A model generated the notes under the pieces. The model did not search any database. It was not told where the DNA came from and saw only the letters and a list, made by a program, of their open reading frames with translations. DNA of 64,000 nt, taken from positions 70,869,091 through 70,933,090 of the forward strand of contig OX457026.1 in the NCBI GenBank assembly GCA_949752745.1. The letters run 5' to 3'. The stretch's first letter is position 1. Each line of letters begins with the position of its first letter. This DNA is from Protula sp. h YS-2021 (lineage: Eukaryota > Annelida > Polychaeta > Sabellida > Serpulidae). The position numbers and the translations under genes were made by a program. Below, piece after piece: positions 22,649 to 33,837 of this stretch.

Positions 22649-24479
22649 AAAATAAGAAATTCATAGCTTCCAATAAAGCTCTTTATTTATGAGAAAACTC
22701 ACAAGCCCATTTCTGTGTATTTCCAGGGGGTTTTATTTATCTTTGATTTACTCAATAATTGCTTTGTTTATGGCCACGTTCGGTGGTGACTGGCAAGACC
22801 ATCACATAAATACATTCCCCGTTATGACTCTAAACCTTAGATTTTTATATAAACCTTCGCGATTTAGTAACCTTATAGAGAGAAGTCATGTAAGAATAAA
22901 ACAATTTGGAATGTTGATGGTAGAAAGGAATTTAGTAGGCCACATTTTGGCAATGCCATGTATATATATTATCATTTATTTCTCATAAAATTGATTGGGT
23001 ATGGACTGCTTTTTGACTTGTCCATTTTTAGCGTGTAAACACTAGAACAACTATAGTGTGTAGTATTTAATTTTGTTCAGCATTCACAGATATATGTATA
23101 TGTGAAATTTTCATAAAAAATCGATGAAAAAAAGCTTTTTATTTTAGCAATTCTGCAAATATTTTCCTATTCTAACTGTGTGAGAGGGCATAGATTTTTT
23201 TACAAATGTAACGATTGTCCATAACTTGAAATAACTTTCAGAATTATGGTGCTCTGTATGTGCGCACATTGCATACAAAAATAGAAGTGCGTTGTGACGG
23301 TTCTGTTTTATAAGCTGTCATTTCGCAACGGAACTTCGCTCGGAAGGGGTGCGTGAATGTGTTTGTGTGTGCATCTGTGTGTGTGTGGGTGTGTGTGTGT
23401 GTGGGGGGGGGGGGGGTGTGCGTGTGTGTATGCAGGGATGGTGGTGGTGGTGAAAAAAATGTGACATTTTCAGACACGGATAACCCTCTTATATATTTAG
23501 TGAATTTTAATACCTGTTTGACTCACACATCCAAACCAAATTTCATGCATTTTGAGCTTCCAGATTTAATATAGAAATTGCGTGCCGTCACAAAACGTCA
23601 CAAATTTGAGGTGCTGAGCGTCTCAAGAAATACAGAAACTTTTAAGCTTTTTTTTTTTGGAAAGCCCCTGGATATTCACTAAATGTTTGACTCATAGAAC
23701 CGAATCGTGGTGTGTGAAACCTGGGGTGTGAACTTCCATTATTAGTTTCAGAAATTGTCTGTAGCAGTGAATAGATGGGGTCGAAGCCACAGACTTAGTA
23801 TCCCTCTGGGAGTAGTTACAAAAAAAAACTTGATGTCGGAATTGCAGCTGTAAAAAATTTATGACGAAAATAACAAAAGAATGTTGATTAATTGATTTAC
23901 AGAACAACAGAATGCAATCTCGTGGCGTTGTTTGGAGAATGTATTATATTCTCAATCTCCGGAATGATCAAGGAACAAAATAAGCTCTTTGAGGATTTAA
24001 TTGCAATAAGGGAAGCTCAATTGGGATTTTGATTTAGTCTATATGTATATATTGCTTAGTTCACCCCACCCTATCCAAAAAGGGTAAACGACAAGGCTGC
24101 TGGTAGGTGAAGTGAAGATGGTTGTTTTCGGGAAACTGCATGTAAAAGGGGTACCTTTTCCACATAGAAGCACAGGTCGCAACATAATTAATTTGTCGAC
24201 TCAATTTCCTTGCGAACAGAGCGTATGAGAAAGGAGGTGCTCCCGGGCGGTGGCCGGTTACTGAATTCCGCGGCAAATGGGTTAGACTCTGCATTGAGAC
24301 CAGTCATAGGACAGGCAGTTCTATTTTTCTAAAGGGTTGTGTGAACAACCTGAAAAGTTGGTTTTTACATTTGAATGCCGTTTTCATATTTATTAACGGT
24401 TAAAAGACCTTCCTAAAATATGATATATATTCTACGTCCTGTTAACACAGTCATTACAACGTTCATTCAATGTCGATTT
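22649..24479. other. AT-rich spacer; GT microsatellite with G14 at 23353-23440
   Basis: No supported gene. A (GT)n tract is broken by a run of 14 G (23403-23416), then GATGGTGGTGGTGG. A 99-codon plus frame at 22689 is hydrophobic in parts but lacks any known domain or clear gene context. Confidence 0.45.
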
Positions 24480-24895
24480 GCAGTGCCACGACATAACAGC
24501 TGGTCAGTACCACGACATAACAGCTGGTCAGTGCCACGACATAATAGCTGGTCAGTGCCACTTCATAACAGCTGGTCAGTACCACGACATAACAGCTGGT
24601 CAGTGCCACGACATAACAGCTGGTCAGTGCCACTACATAACAGCTGGTCAGTCCCACGACCTAACAGCTGGTCAGTACCACGACATAACAGCTGGTCAGT
24701 GCCACTACATAACAGCTGGTCAGTCCCACGACCTAACAGCTGGTCAGTACCACGACATAATAGCTGGTCTGTGCCACTACATAACAGCTGGTCAGTGCCA
24801 CGACATAGCAGCTGGTCAGTGCCACGACATAACAGCTGGTCAGTGCCACGACATAACAGCTGATCAGTGCCACGACATACTAGCTGGTCAGTGCT
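24480..24895. repeat. 24-bp minisatellite, about 17 copies
   Basis: Units of CAGTGCCACGACATAACAGC plus TGGT repeat every 24 bp with a few point variants (CTACATAAC, CTTCATAAC, CTAACAGC). The phase is kept throughout, so 8-codon repeats stay open in several frames up to 147 codons. I regard these as non-coding. Confidence 0.95.
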
Positions 24896-25429
24896 ACCAT
24901 GGCAAGTCGATATTAATGTGACCCTGGATCGATCGGACCCATGTCATCTAGATGTGGTGAACGACAAAGAAACTGCGTTTGTCTTGTCTGTCTATTTTGC
25001 AACAATTTTATTTATGTTAGTTGCACTTCGTTTACTTAAATTGTACAAAACACGCATATATACGGCAGTCTCACCCGCCTACAAGCCACATTTGTACATG
25101 GATTCGTTTCAAATTTTGTACACGGCTTCTCTGGACCCTTCCGCAGTGCAGTGACCAAGAATTTTCCGGATCGGAAAAAAATTGACAAAATGGCGGACTT
25201 TTGAAAATTGGCGCTTTACTTAGCGTTCCTACGACATTCTACTGGTTAATGGATTGATTCGTTTAAATGTTAGACACTACGTCTACCTATCCTTCCACTT
25301 TTTAATTTTGCGTTGTCAACACGCAACAGCCTTACACACACCATATCCACCACGGGGGAAAGACGTACTCCTCGAGACGTAGTTCTTGTTTATTTTTTCA
25401 TCAAAAGGCTTCTAGTTTCAGTAATAAAC
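24896..25429. other. Spacer; inverted repeat at 25411-25433
   Basis: No gene is supported. TCTAGTTT and its complement AAACTAGA flank a 7-base loop at the left edge of the next element and may belong to its end. Confidence 0.4.
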
Positions 25430-25944
25430 TAGAATCTCATTTCGCTAGCGAAATCTTAAACACTTGACAAAAATTAAAACGTAAAAATACTTCCTTCAGT
25501 GGGTTATTTCTTGAATAATATATCGCAAACAACACAGCTTGAATATGTCTTATAAGCAGTGTTTGGTTTTTGTTGACTTAAGGTTTTATTGACTGATCAT
25601 GCATAGCCATGTTATCTATTTACGCAGTGAGAGCTCGCACACAGCTGAGCAACTGTGTGTTCTGTGCTGTGCGTTAAATGCTCCACATTTACTTGCAAAA
25701 AATACACTCTTTTCACATGGCGTTTTTAACAAGAAAACGAAATCGAAGTCGAAAATAAAAAGTGTCATGCACACGTTCATATCAATTTCTACCTAAGACC
25801 CAAGTTTCGTGGCCCTAGGGCCGGTAATGCCAGTGGAGGAGATGACACAAGAAATCCGATCACTGCCAAGAAAAAATAAGATACCAACGACTGCTTGCAC
25901 AAATTCACAAACCTCTCGCAAGCCAAAGGCTTGTCAAGTGTTAA
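25430..25944 (-). mobile_element. MITE-B, copy B (minus)
   Basis: Inverted relative to copy A. It begins AGAATCTCATTTCGCTAGCG with the palindromic cap, then AAACACTTGACAAAAATT, and ends GCAAGCCAAAGGCTTGTCAA then GTGTTAA. The AAGCC/GGCTT hairpin and the TTGACAAG inverted end are intact. Interior identity to copy A is visible along its whole length. Confidence 0.85.
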
Positions 25945-26151
25945 ATACATATCTTCGAAGATCTGACCCTGCTAAAAATGCAGTTCGCAAATTATGAGGC
26001 TTTTTAAAACAAAAAAATGAACTGCAGACTGAGACTGTTCTTAACCCTAAAGAACGTCAAGTGTGACGCCTGCATATTTGGTTTTATGGCGACAATTGCA
26101 ATTTATGGTAAAGTACTCGACATGAAAACGTTAATCTCGACTATAAGCAGC
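25945..26151. other. Short spacer between MITE copies
   Basis: No feature recognised. Confidence 0.3.
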
Positions 26152-26495
26152 AAATTATGGAATGCCATTGTCCCATTTATTAGGGAATCATTGATATCAA
26201 GAATTAATTTTTTATCTCAGAAATTGATTTTTTGATATCAAGAATTAATTTATGATTTAAAAAAATTCATATATTGATATCAGGAATTACTTTTTGCTAT
26301 CAGTTATCATATTTTGGATATCTCTAAATGTATTCTTGATCTCCAAAATTAATTTTTGGCATCAATAAATATTTAGAGATATCAAGAAATATTTATTGAT
26401 ACCAAAAATGAATTTATCATCTCTCTGATTTTTAGAGATAAAAAAATTCAATTCTTGATAGCAAAAATGAAATATTTTATAGCAAAATCTCAATT
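26152..26495. mobile_element. GATATC-rich MITE, copy 2 (right end lost)
   Basis: The left end TTATGGAATGCCATTGTCCC matches copy 1, followed by the same TTGATATCAAGAATTAATTT unit array. The array stops at about 26495, where a LINE tail begins, and no right-hand inverted end follows it. Either the LINE insertion deleted the rest or a later deletion did. Confidence 0.75.
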
Positions 26496-26996
26496 TTGAT
26501 AGACTGTAAAATTCTTTCAATAACATGCAAAGCGCTGAACGGGCAAGCCCCTAGTTACATCTCCAAACTTCTCAATCCATACTCTGGACAGCGCACCCTT
26601 CAATCTACGAAAAGGTACCAGCTGACAGAACCTGAGCGTAACTTGAAGTATGGTGAACGCTCATTTTCTTTTTGTGGCACCTATGCTCTGGAATAATTTG
26701 CCGCTACATATAAGACGTGCAGGAGAATCCTTTCACATTTTCAAAAAAGAATTGAAGACCTATTTATTTCGTAAGGCGTTTCACTCACCTCATTAGTTAC
26801 AACTAATTAATCTAGTTATTTTAATGCTGTAGTCTGTTCTTAGCATTGTAGCTTTTTACTTTGAAGTAATTTGTTTTATAAATGTAGATGCTCCTACGTA
26901 TTACCGCGATATGTTACTAAGTATATTTCAGTTTAGTTTTTGTAAAGCGCTTAGTAGTAGGCGCTATAAAAGAGCCAGAATAATAACAATAAAGGC
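26496..26996 (+). pseudogene. 5'-truncated L2/CR1-like LINE, end of ORF2 and 3' tail
   Basis: A plus frame from 26496 reads CKALNGQAPSYISKLL then ERSFSFCG. After a frameshift near 26680 it continues MLWNNLPLHIRRAG...FHIFKKELKTYLFRKAF to a stop at 26794-26796. ALNGQAPSY, LWNNLPL and FK..LKTYLF are the usual C-terminal signatures of ORF2 in L2/Crack/Rex-like LINEs. The tail has GTAAAGCGCTTAGTAG, GGCGCTATAAAAGAGCC and ends near AATAATAACAATAAA. The endonuclease and nearly all of the reverse transcriptase are missing, as is usual for 5'-truncated insertions. Not functional. Confidence 0.8.
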
Positions 26997-27189
26997 AATA
27001 TGAGAGATAGGAACATAATGTATTTTGTAGCATGGGCAAGAACGAGCCCACGTGTGCTGTCATTCACTTTTTATCAGACTTTGCTAAACACAGCGGAAGA
27101 TTCAGCAACAGCGGTTCCTAAACTGATTAGTTGCATGGTAAAATGTAAAAAAGGTTAACTCATCAGCGCTATTAGCAGCAGTACAACTC

Positions 27190-28700
27190 AGAGGTGTTAC
27201 CATTTTGCCAAAGAAACCGGTTGCAAAATCGCTATGCTCAAGTGCAAACGCGACAGTACAGACAGCCCAAGGCGTATTCCAGAGGAAGCAGTCTGCACCT
27301 GCTAAGGCGACAACGCCACGACAACAAAGATAATAGGCAACGGGGTCCAGAGTCACACTTGACAGTCAGCATAGACATCGAGACACTGGCTAACCTTAGA
27401 ATGTATCAGGGTAAAAATACAGGTCTCAAACTCTTTATCCCACAGGCTCGGAAAGTTTTGGCACAAAAACCCACAAAATCGTTCGTTGGCTACGCTATGG
27501 GCACCCACTTCCGTTTGTGAAACAAAACTGGAAAATTTCGGTTATAGCATTGACCAAACAACCCAAACTTCAGCCTGATAGCCTCCTACAGGGAAGGATC
27601 GGAGAAGCAAAAGACACTAGGAGACATGCTGAAATCGCTGCTAGAGAAACAAGCGACAGAACAGATGCTCCTGTAATACGCGGGTTTCTTCAGATAAGTG
27701 TTTTTTCGGCCAAGCGGACAGACGGTGGTGTTTGATAATACATATCTAACCTCTCAAGCGCCTTTGCAAACGCCAGCGTTCAAAATGGATTCGTTCCGAC
27801 AAGGAAGGTGGTGGAGAGGTACGTGTGCGACATAGATTTTTGGGACACATATTTCCATGTCCCCGTCCCCCGAATATTTCAAGTACCTATGCTTTTAGAC
27901 AAACGGTATTGGGCACAAAGGCCTTCTACCTGGCCTGTCGCCGGCCGCATGGGTGTTTATCAAGGCGATGGGACCACTGAAGGTCGATGACTTCAAATGC
28001 TACTGTTTTAGTTAAAGAAATAAAGAGCAAGTGGGCAGGTAAATCCTACTTCTCATAGAAAAGTACGTAGAACTACAACTTCTTGTGAATTTGGAGGACT
28101 CAAAGCAGGTATTCGTGTTTCTTGGAAATCAATTCGATTTCAAGAAAGGCCTGATTCACTTGACAAAAGATCATCTGGGGAAGAAAAAAAGCCTGTTCGC
28201 AGCAGGGCTGTAGGCCAGTTGCTTGGCGTTGCCTGTAGCAGAGAAGCTGCTGGAGCCAGTCGTCTAAAAGTGCTGATATTAGACACGCGTATCTTGATGC
28301 ATAATCCTTGTAGCAGGACGCGGGCCCGGGAGATGAAAGGGAAGAGGCAGAGGCAAACAGCAGTGAATGGCCCCACACCCAATTGTTCAGTGACTAAGAA
28401 AGGGTGTGTTTGAGTATACGACAGATAACAGGTGTTTTCAGTGTTAAATCATCACGTGTCAAGTTATAAGTTTTTGGCTGGTAGAATTGTAAGACGTGGC
28501 GATATTGGAGAAAGAGTAAAAATCACGGTAATGCTTCTCTGGTAGGCGAGTGTAAACCAGCTAGGTTGCGACATCTACAATGGCGGCTGGAGAGACCACG
28601 ATGGGGCGTTGCATCAACAGCATAGGGGGTGGAGATGCAACCATCGAGGAGAGGCAACACGGGGCAGCTTGTCGTGGAGACATCGGTTCGAAAGCGTTGA
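27190..28700 (+). pseudogene. Decayed DIRS-like retrotransposon pol (RT and RNase H)
   Basis: Several plus frames, broken by shifts and stops, give an ordered reverse-transcriptase series. SVFSAK (about 27695) and AFKMDSFRQ (about 27780) are followed by DIDFWDTYFHVPV (about 27824), LDKRYWA (about 27895), KAFYL (about 27920) and AWVFIKAMGPLK (about 27948). VFVFLGNQFDFKKGLIHLTK lies near 28108. About 28570-28670 resembles an RNase H segment (TMGRCINSIG, TIEERQH). The FLG..FDF..G..HLT block and AYFHVPVHP-type core are most like the DIRS group of tyrosine-recombinase retroelements. The YLDD-type catalytic box, the recombinase and terminal repeats were not found. A gypsy- or BEL-type origin is less likely but not excluded. 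Dead copy. Confidence 0.65.
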
Positions 28701-30366
28701 TAGACGGGTTACTTCTGGTCATGTTAATCAGTTTTGATATCTCAAGCCGAGTATTCTATGTACATCTCACCAGGAGGCGGCACCTCTGTGGTGCATCCCT
28801 TTCTAGCATCGGTGAGATCCAACGACAGGAATAAGTCATTAGTACGCTTTCCCCCATTCTCCCCTACCTCTGGGCTTCACGTATTGGGCGACTATTCAAA
28901 GTGATATCTGGGGAGTAAATGGGTGAGTCACCCATGAGGAAAGCACAAGGTAATTTGAGAAATTCATTTAAGAATCGGGGTTAAATCATTAAGTCCCAGA
29001 GCGTCCAATTCTATGCAGCTACAGGCATGAAAAATATGGATAATACTTTCCTAGCGTCGGTTCGATCCCCAGCTATAAGCTTCAACATTGGTCAAAGAAA
29101 AATCCGTTTTAAATGGGTAAAAATATGTGCAGGAAAAGTACGTTACATACGGCCATCTGAAAGATTATTTGAACAACCTGTGTTGCGTTTAGTTGTAAAG
29201 GGGTTTTTCATTTGCATCATATCTATCTGTTAAATAGAAGCATGTCACATACAATCACGAAAAAAGTGCGCGCCATATCAAGTTGTATCGTGTTGTAAAA
29301 ATGTCGTGTGGGAGGTAGAGGTGACAAAAATTTGTGTCATGTAGAGCTGTGGAAACGCTCTGCTTTATAGACTTGTGGAAGAGCTCAGCTACATCTTTCT
29401 GTAGTTACGGAAAAGCCAGGCGTCAGTTACACGCTTTAACGCTTTACGGAGTCCGTAAAGCTGAAAAAGTGTTTTGCATTCATAAATTTGGACCTTAAGG
29501 GTCATATATAGTTGTAGGAAAGATGCAAGCTGTCAATGTTTCACATTCTTTTATCTCGGCTGGAAACAATTAAAGCTCCTTCAGGGCCCCATTACACCCG
29601 GTCCTCTGCACAAAAAATGAATCATGCTTTTTGGGCATCACAGAATTTTAACCCCGGAGAGATTTAAAGAAACGTCTCCTGACTAATATAGCAAACATAA
29701 CGCTTGTATTCAAAGAAAGGGAAGTCAAACATAAACTGACAAATTTATCACTTTTAATTCTTAAATTCGGCGAGTACTGTTTTTATAGGTAAAATACGGA
29801 AGGCAACACTAATATCCACAGTAAGGAAAACCTGATAAAATATTCAAAATGGAAGCACCTTAGAATTTTGGATAATCGCAAAAATTGCGCTGTAATTGGT
29901 AGAACCAAAACTACTGCAAAGATAAACAAAGCACAAATGAACTACCATAAAATCTTATATTTGATCTGGTAAAACACCATTTGGGCGACAGAAATATATA
30001 ATTAAACTTACTACAAAACGTAGTTTTAGCAAACGGTTATTGTTATTGAAAGTCTTATTTTAGTTCTTTCTTTATCTCAGCCACTAAAATTGAAATACGG
30101 TCCCAAACAGAAAGTTCTCTACATGACATTATGCAATCCAAAAAAATGTGGTGTTTTATTTCCTTAGGGAAGGGAAGTAGATGTTTTACAGTTGCTTCAA
30201 TCAGAAAACCAATGTTTTCCATTTACATAGCATAGAGCAAAAGAAAAGAATCTGAAACTTTGTGTGAATAACCATGAAAAAGCAAATAGCTCGAACTAAC
30301 ACGTTAGGAATATACAGAAAGCACGTATTATTAAGAGAACCCCTCTCTCTCTCTCTCACACACACA

Positions 30367-30399
<33 letters not shown>

Positions 30400-33300
30400 A
30401 ATCATATGATATGCGCAATACGATAATGAACCAGGAACAAAACGTTCTCGGTTAGAACATGCAATGACAAAACGTCCACGAACAGACCATTCCGACACAG
30501 TGTGCCAACAGAAATTGTTCATGCAAATACAATTATAGACCATGTTTTTAATGTAAGTATTTATAATAACCATTTGTACCCACTCAACTTTTGTGTAGTG
30601 TTTATAAGTAATTACCATTCATTATTGAGACATTTTTTAAACTATGATGAAGTTGCACACTATACTTTAGTTATTTCTATTAAAAGAAACTTGACAATTG
30701 AAATATAGGAAAAACTTCAGTAGTAAATCATGCCGAAATATATTTGATTATTCTATATATATGATATAACCTACGTTGTTGATTAAATACCGTAACCCGT
30801 GTCTGAACAGCGTGACTTGCATTTCAATCTGAATAAAAATAGTATGGATTTGAACCAGAGAACTTACATGACTAAGGACACAACGATTTCTTTGTCTACG
30901 AGTGTGTGTTTCCTGACTACTAGCTAGACTTAAGAGAAATCACTAGACTTAAGAGAAATCATTTTGCATGTTTATTTCCAGGATATGTTTTTTAGCGAAT
31001 TATTTTAAAGACCTTGTGCATAAATTATCGAGCAATAATGTGCAGACGAGTTTATTATTCCTAAAACAAAGTTAAATGGTAAAGGACACACATGAAAATA
31101 TCTGATAGATAATGGCTGTTGCTACCCCAAACTAATAACAAATCCCCTTCCAGATAGTCTCATTATTTTGGCCTCATTTCTATGTTGACAGAATAAAGTT
31201 TACATTATTTGATCAGGCAAAACTACTGGATGGTCGAATCGGATTATTTTTCTTTCATTAAAACGAGTGCTTAAAGCAGAAGTAGAATTTGAAAAAAAAT
31301 GCATCGAGGTGGCGTTGATTTATTCAGCTTAGTGAACAAAATAAACTGTTCAAAGATCGCTTGTCTTAACAACAACCTTTTCTTTGATTTGCATGACTAC
31401 ATCAGGTTCCACTCATAACCACTGAGAGAATGCCAATCAAAAAGAAATTGTGCATCAGCTGTTTTTCATATTCGCTATCTTCGCAAACATTTATTTCTTT
31501 AATTGGAATATTTGCAGTTATTTTATTGTTTTATATTAAATTTAAGTGAAACACAAAGCACATTTTCTAACCGATGGAAGTTACAGTATTGATTGTTTTA
31601 GTATAGCATTTGAATGATCATAAGATTAATCTTTTCAGCCTGTCTTCATTTGAGAATATTTCAATAAGACCAATAAATTCATTTAGAGTTTAACTAAACA
31701 AATACTATTGCACATTGAACCTTTGTTCAATATTTTACAGACTGTAATCTTACACTTTGATGTTTTTTTAAATTTCAAATGCTTAAAATCTATGCAACTT
31801 TTTCCTTATGGTCATATGATACACTAGATGTTTTACTGTTTTGATTTTGTTTTTTTTTTTTTTTTTTTTTTCCTGTCACATGCTACTGGCGATCACAAGC
31901 TGAAGGTATACATGTAGCTCTATCGGGCTTTGATAAAAATCATTCGTGATCAAATAATATTTAACCCGTTTTCGCTTTCTCACATCTCTTACATCTACCA
32001 CAAGTTTTATTTTTGTGACCTTGAGATGTTAATTATCTGATGGTGTCTGCAGTTTTTAATTATTCGAGTAGTTTTCTTATTGCTCTTATTATCACCTATA
32101 ACGTTATTCATTTCAAACTTGTACACGTTATCGCAAAATATACTGTAATTAGACTAATGTAACAGGAATTTCTTCCGTTTATCAAAATGAAATAATATTA
32201 GCTCATCAAGCCCGTAAAATTGCGCAATATTTTGATTATATTATCTGGACCACCAATAGTACATTCACTACAACACCATCAAATTTTGTTATCTTGCTGA
32301 TTTTAGTTCTCAAGGCCCGAAAAACCAGTCTTAGGCCACGTTAACATAGAGGCTAGGTTAACAATGCATTACTGTGTACTCAAACGTGTTTCATTTTTTC
32401 ACATGCTAATTGAATCAGGCCACTTTTTCTTATTTTTGCGAAGATGCCCAAGTTTCTGGTTAGGTACATCTAATGATGCGCTATTCATGAGCACACTAGT
32501 GTCATTGTAGACGATGTAAAACACAATGCAAACCAAAAAAACCCCTTGTGTTTAGTTTCAGTGGCAAAATGTGCTCTCAAAGAAAGCCAGCAATGATATT
32601 GAGAGGATTTGTTGAGGCTTTTAGGACAATATAAATTTAAACTTGTGTGTGAGTAAGTGTGTCAAAGATTTGAATTGGAAGTTTGCATGAGAGACCACAG
32701 CTACCATTATTAGTTTTTGTGAGGTGAGGCAGTACATGTGACCTGCATACTCAATACCAAATTTTAAAGATACATATATTCGGGAGTCTGTATAAATTAT
32801 AGCTCATGGTTAGTGTTTGTGAAGAGTCCTTGGAACACTTATCGCCGAGTGTAGAGGAGTCATACACCAGAATGTTCCATTTCAAAGATGCTTCTAAGGA
32901 CACTTCAACTTTTCCTCACATAGTGATATCTTTTATGTTTAGAATATCAGGTTTTGGTGTATTTATGATTACAGGATAAAAAATATTGCAAAATATTTTA
33001 CATAGCCTCGTCTATTCGATTTCTGTCATGCACCATGGCAATTCCAAAATTCTCCAAAAGCTGTTAGTTTCTTGAAAGTTCATTTAAGGACCATTAAGCA
33101 CGTCTCTAACGCCAGTTTCTATGTATGTAACTGCAGCCGATGTGTTATTATATATTCTTTGCAAAGAAGTAAATGGAAAGTTTCCAATGAAATGCTGTTT
33201 AGACGGCAGTGGTCAAATGACGTTGTAATTTCATGGAGAAGTCAGCTAAACATCGCAGTTTGTAGTCTTTCCATGCATAACCTTTTAAGGGGAGCAATAC

Positions 33301-33837
33301 AGATTCTATGACAAAATAAATTTACACGTGGAACACCAAAAAAATTCAGTGGCTGTGAATGATAAAATGCTATGAGTACAAATTTCGCGTTTTTTCCTAT
33401 CGATAAAAAATAATTTCTAGTAAGTGTAGGGTTCGCAAAGAATAAGCTAGTGAGGCCTGTCTAGTTTGGAACTATTAAAACAAGACAAGGTATGAAGCTC
33501 ATAAGTCTGCTTTACAGTTAGCTCGCTAAGAATTTCCAATGAGTATGCAGTGAGTGAAAGATAGAGAGTTCTGCTTTGTTTACTTCCGTTGTAAAATGTG
33601 ACAGATTGGCAATGAGAGTAGTAATAAAGCACGGGGTGTAATGAGCCGCTGAGATTGGCCAGCCAACATCACTAAGGAGACCTTTAGAAAATAGCAACTC
33701 TCTGTGTGGTACCTTTCGTATTTATTCCTCCATTAGCTTACCTAATTAATTCTTCAGCTTATGTGAATATTAGTGTCGTATTAGAATGTCATTTATGAAG
33801 TAGATACGTGAGCTGTCTTCTGAGACTAAGAACCAGC
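28701..33837. other. Long AT-rich spacer; CA/TC microsatellite at 30341-30398
   Basis: About 5 kb without a supported gene. A (CT)n-(CA)n-(CT)n microsatellite lies at 30341-30398. ACTAGACTTAAGAGAAATC is duplicated in tandem near 30925-30962. A T-run of about 24 lies near 31849-31871. A 79-codon plus frame at 33072-33311 and an 84-codon frame at 28580-28834 (overlapping the DIRS relic) are unrecognised. Confidence 0.45.

Noticed and set aside
22689..22988. 99-codon frame with hydrophobic segments
   Set aside because: AT-rich composition alone explains it; no recognised family or signals.
24420..24921. 147-codon frames with RHNSWSVP repeats
   Set aside because: Read-through of a 24-bp minisatellite in two overlapping frames.
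29058..29068. GGTTCGATCCC as a tRNA B box
   Set aside because: No A box at the right distance upstream and no cloverleaf arms.
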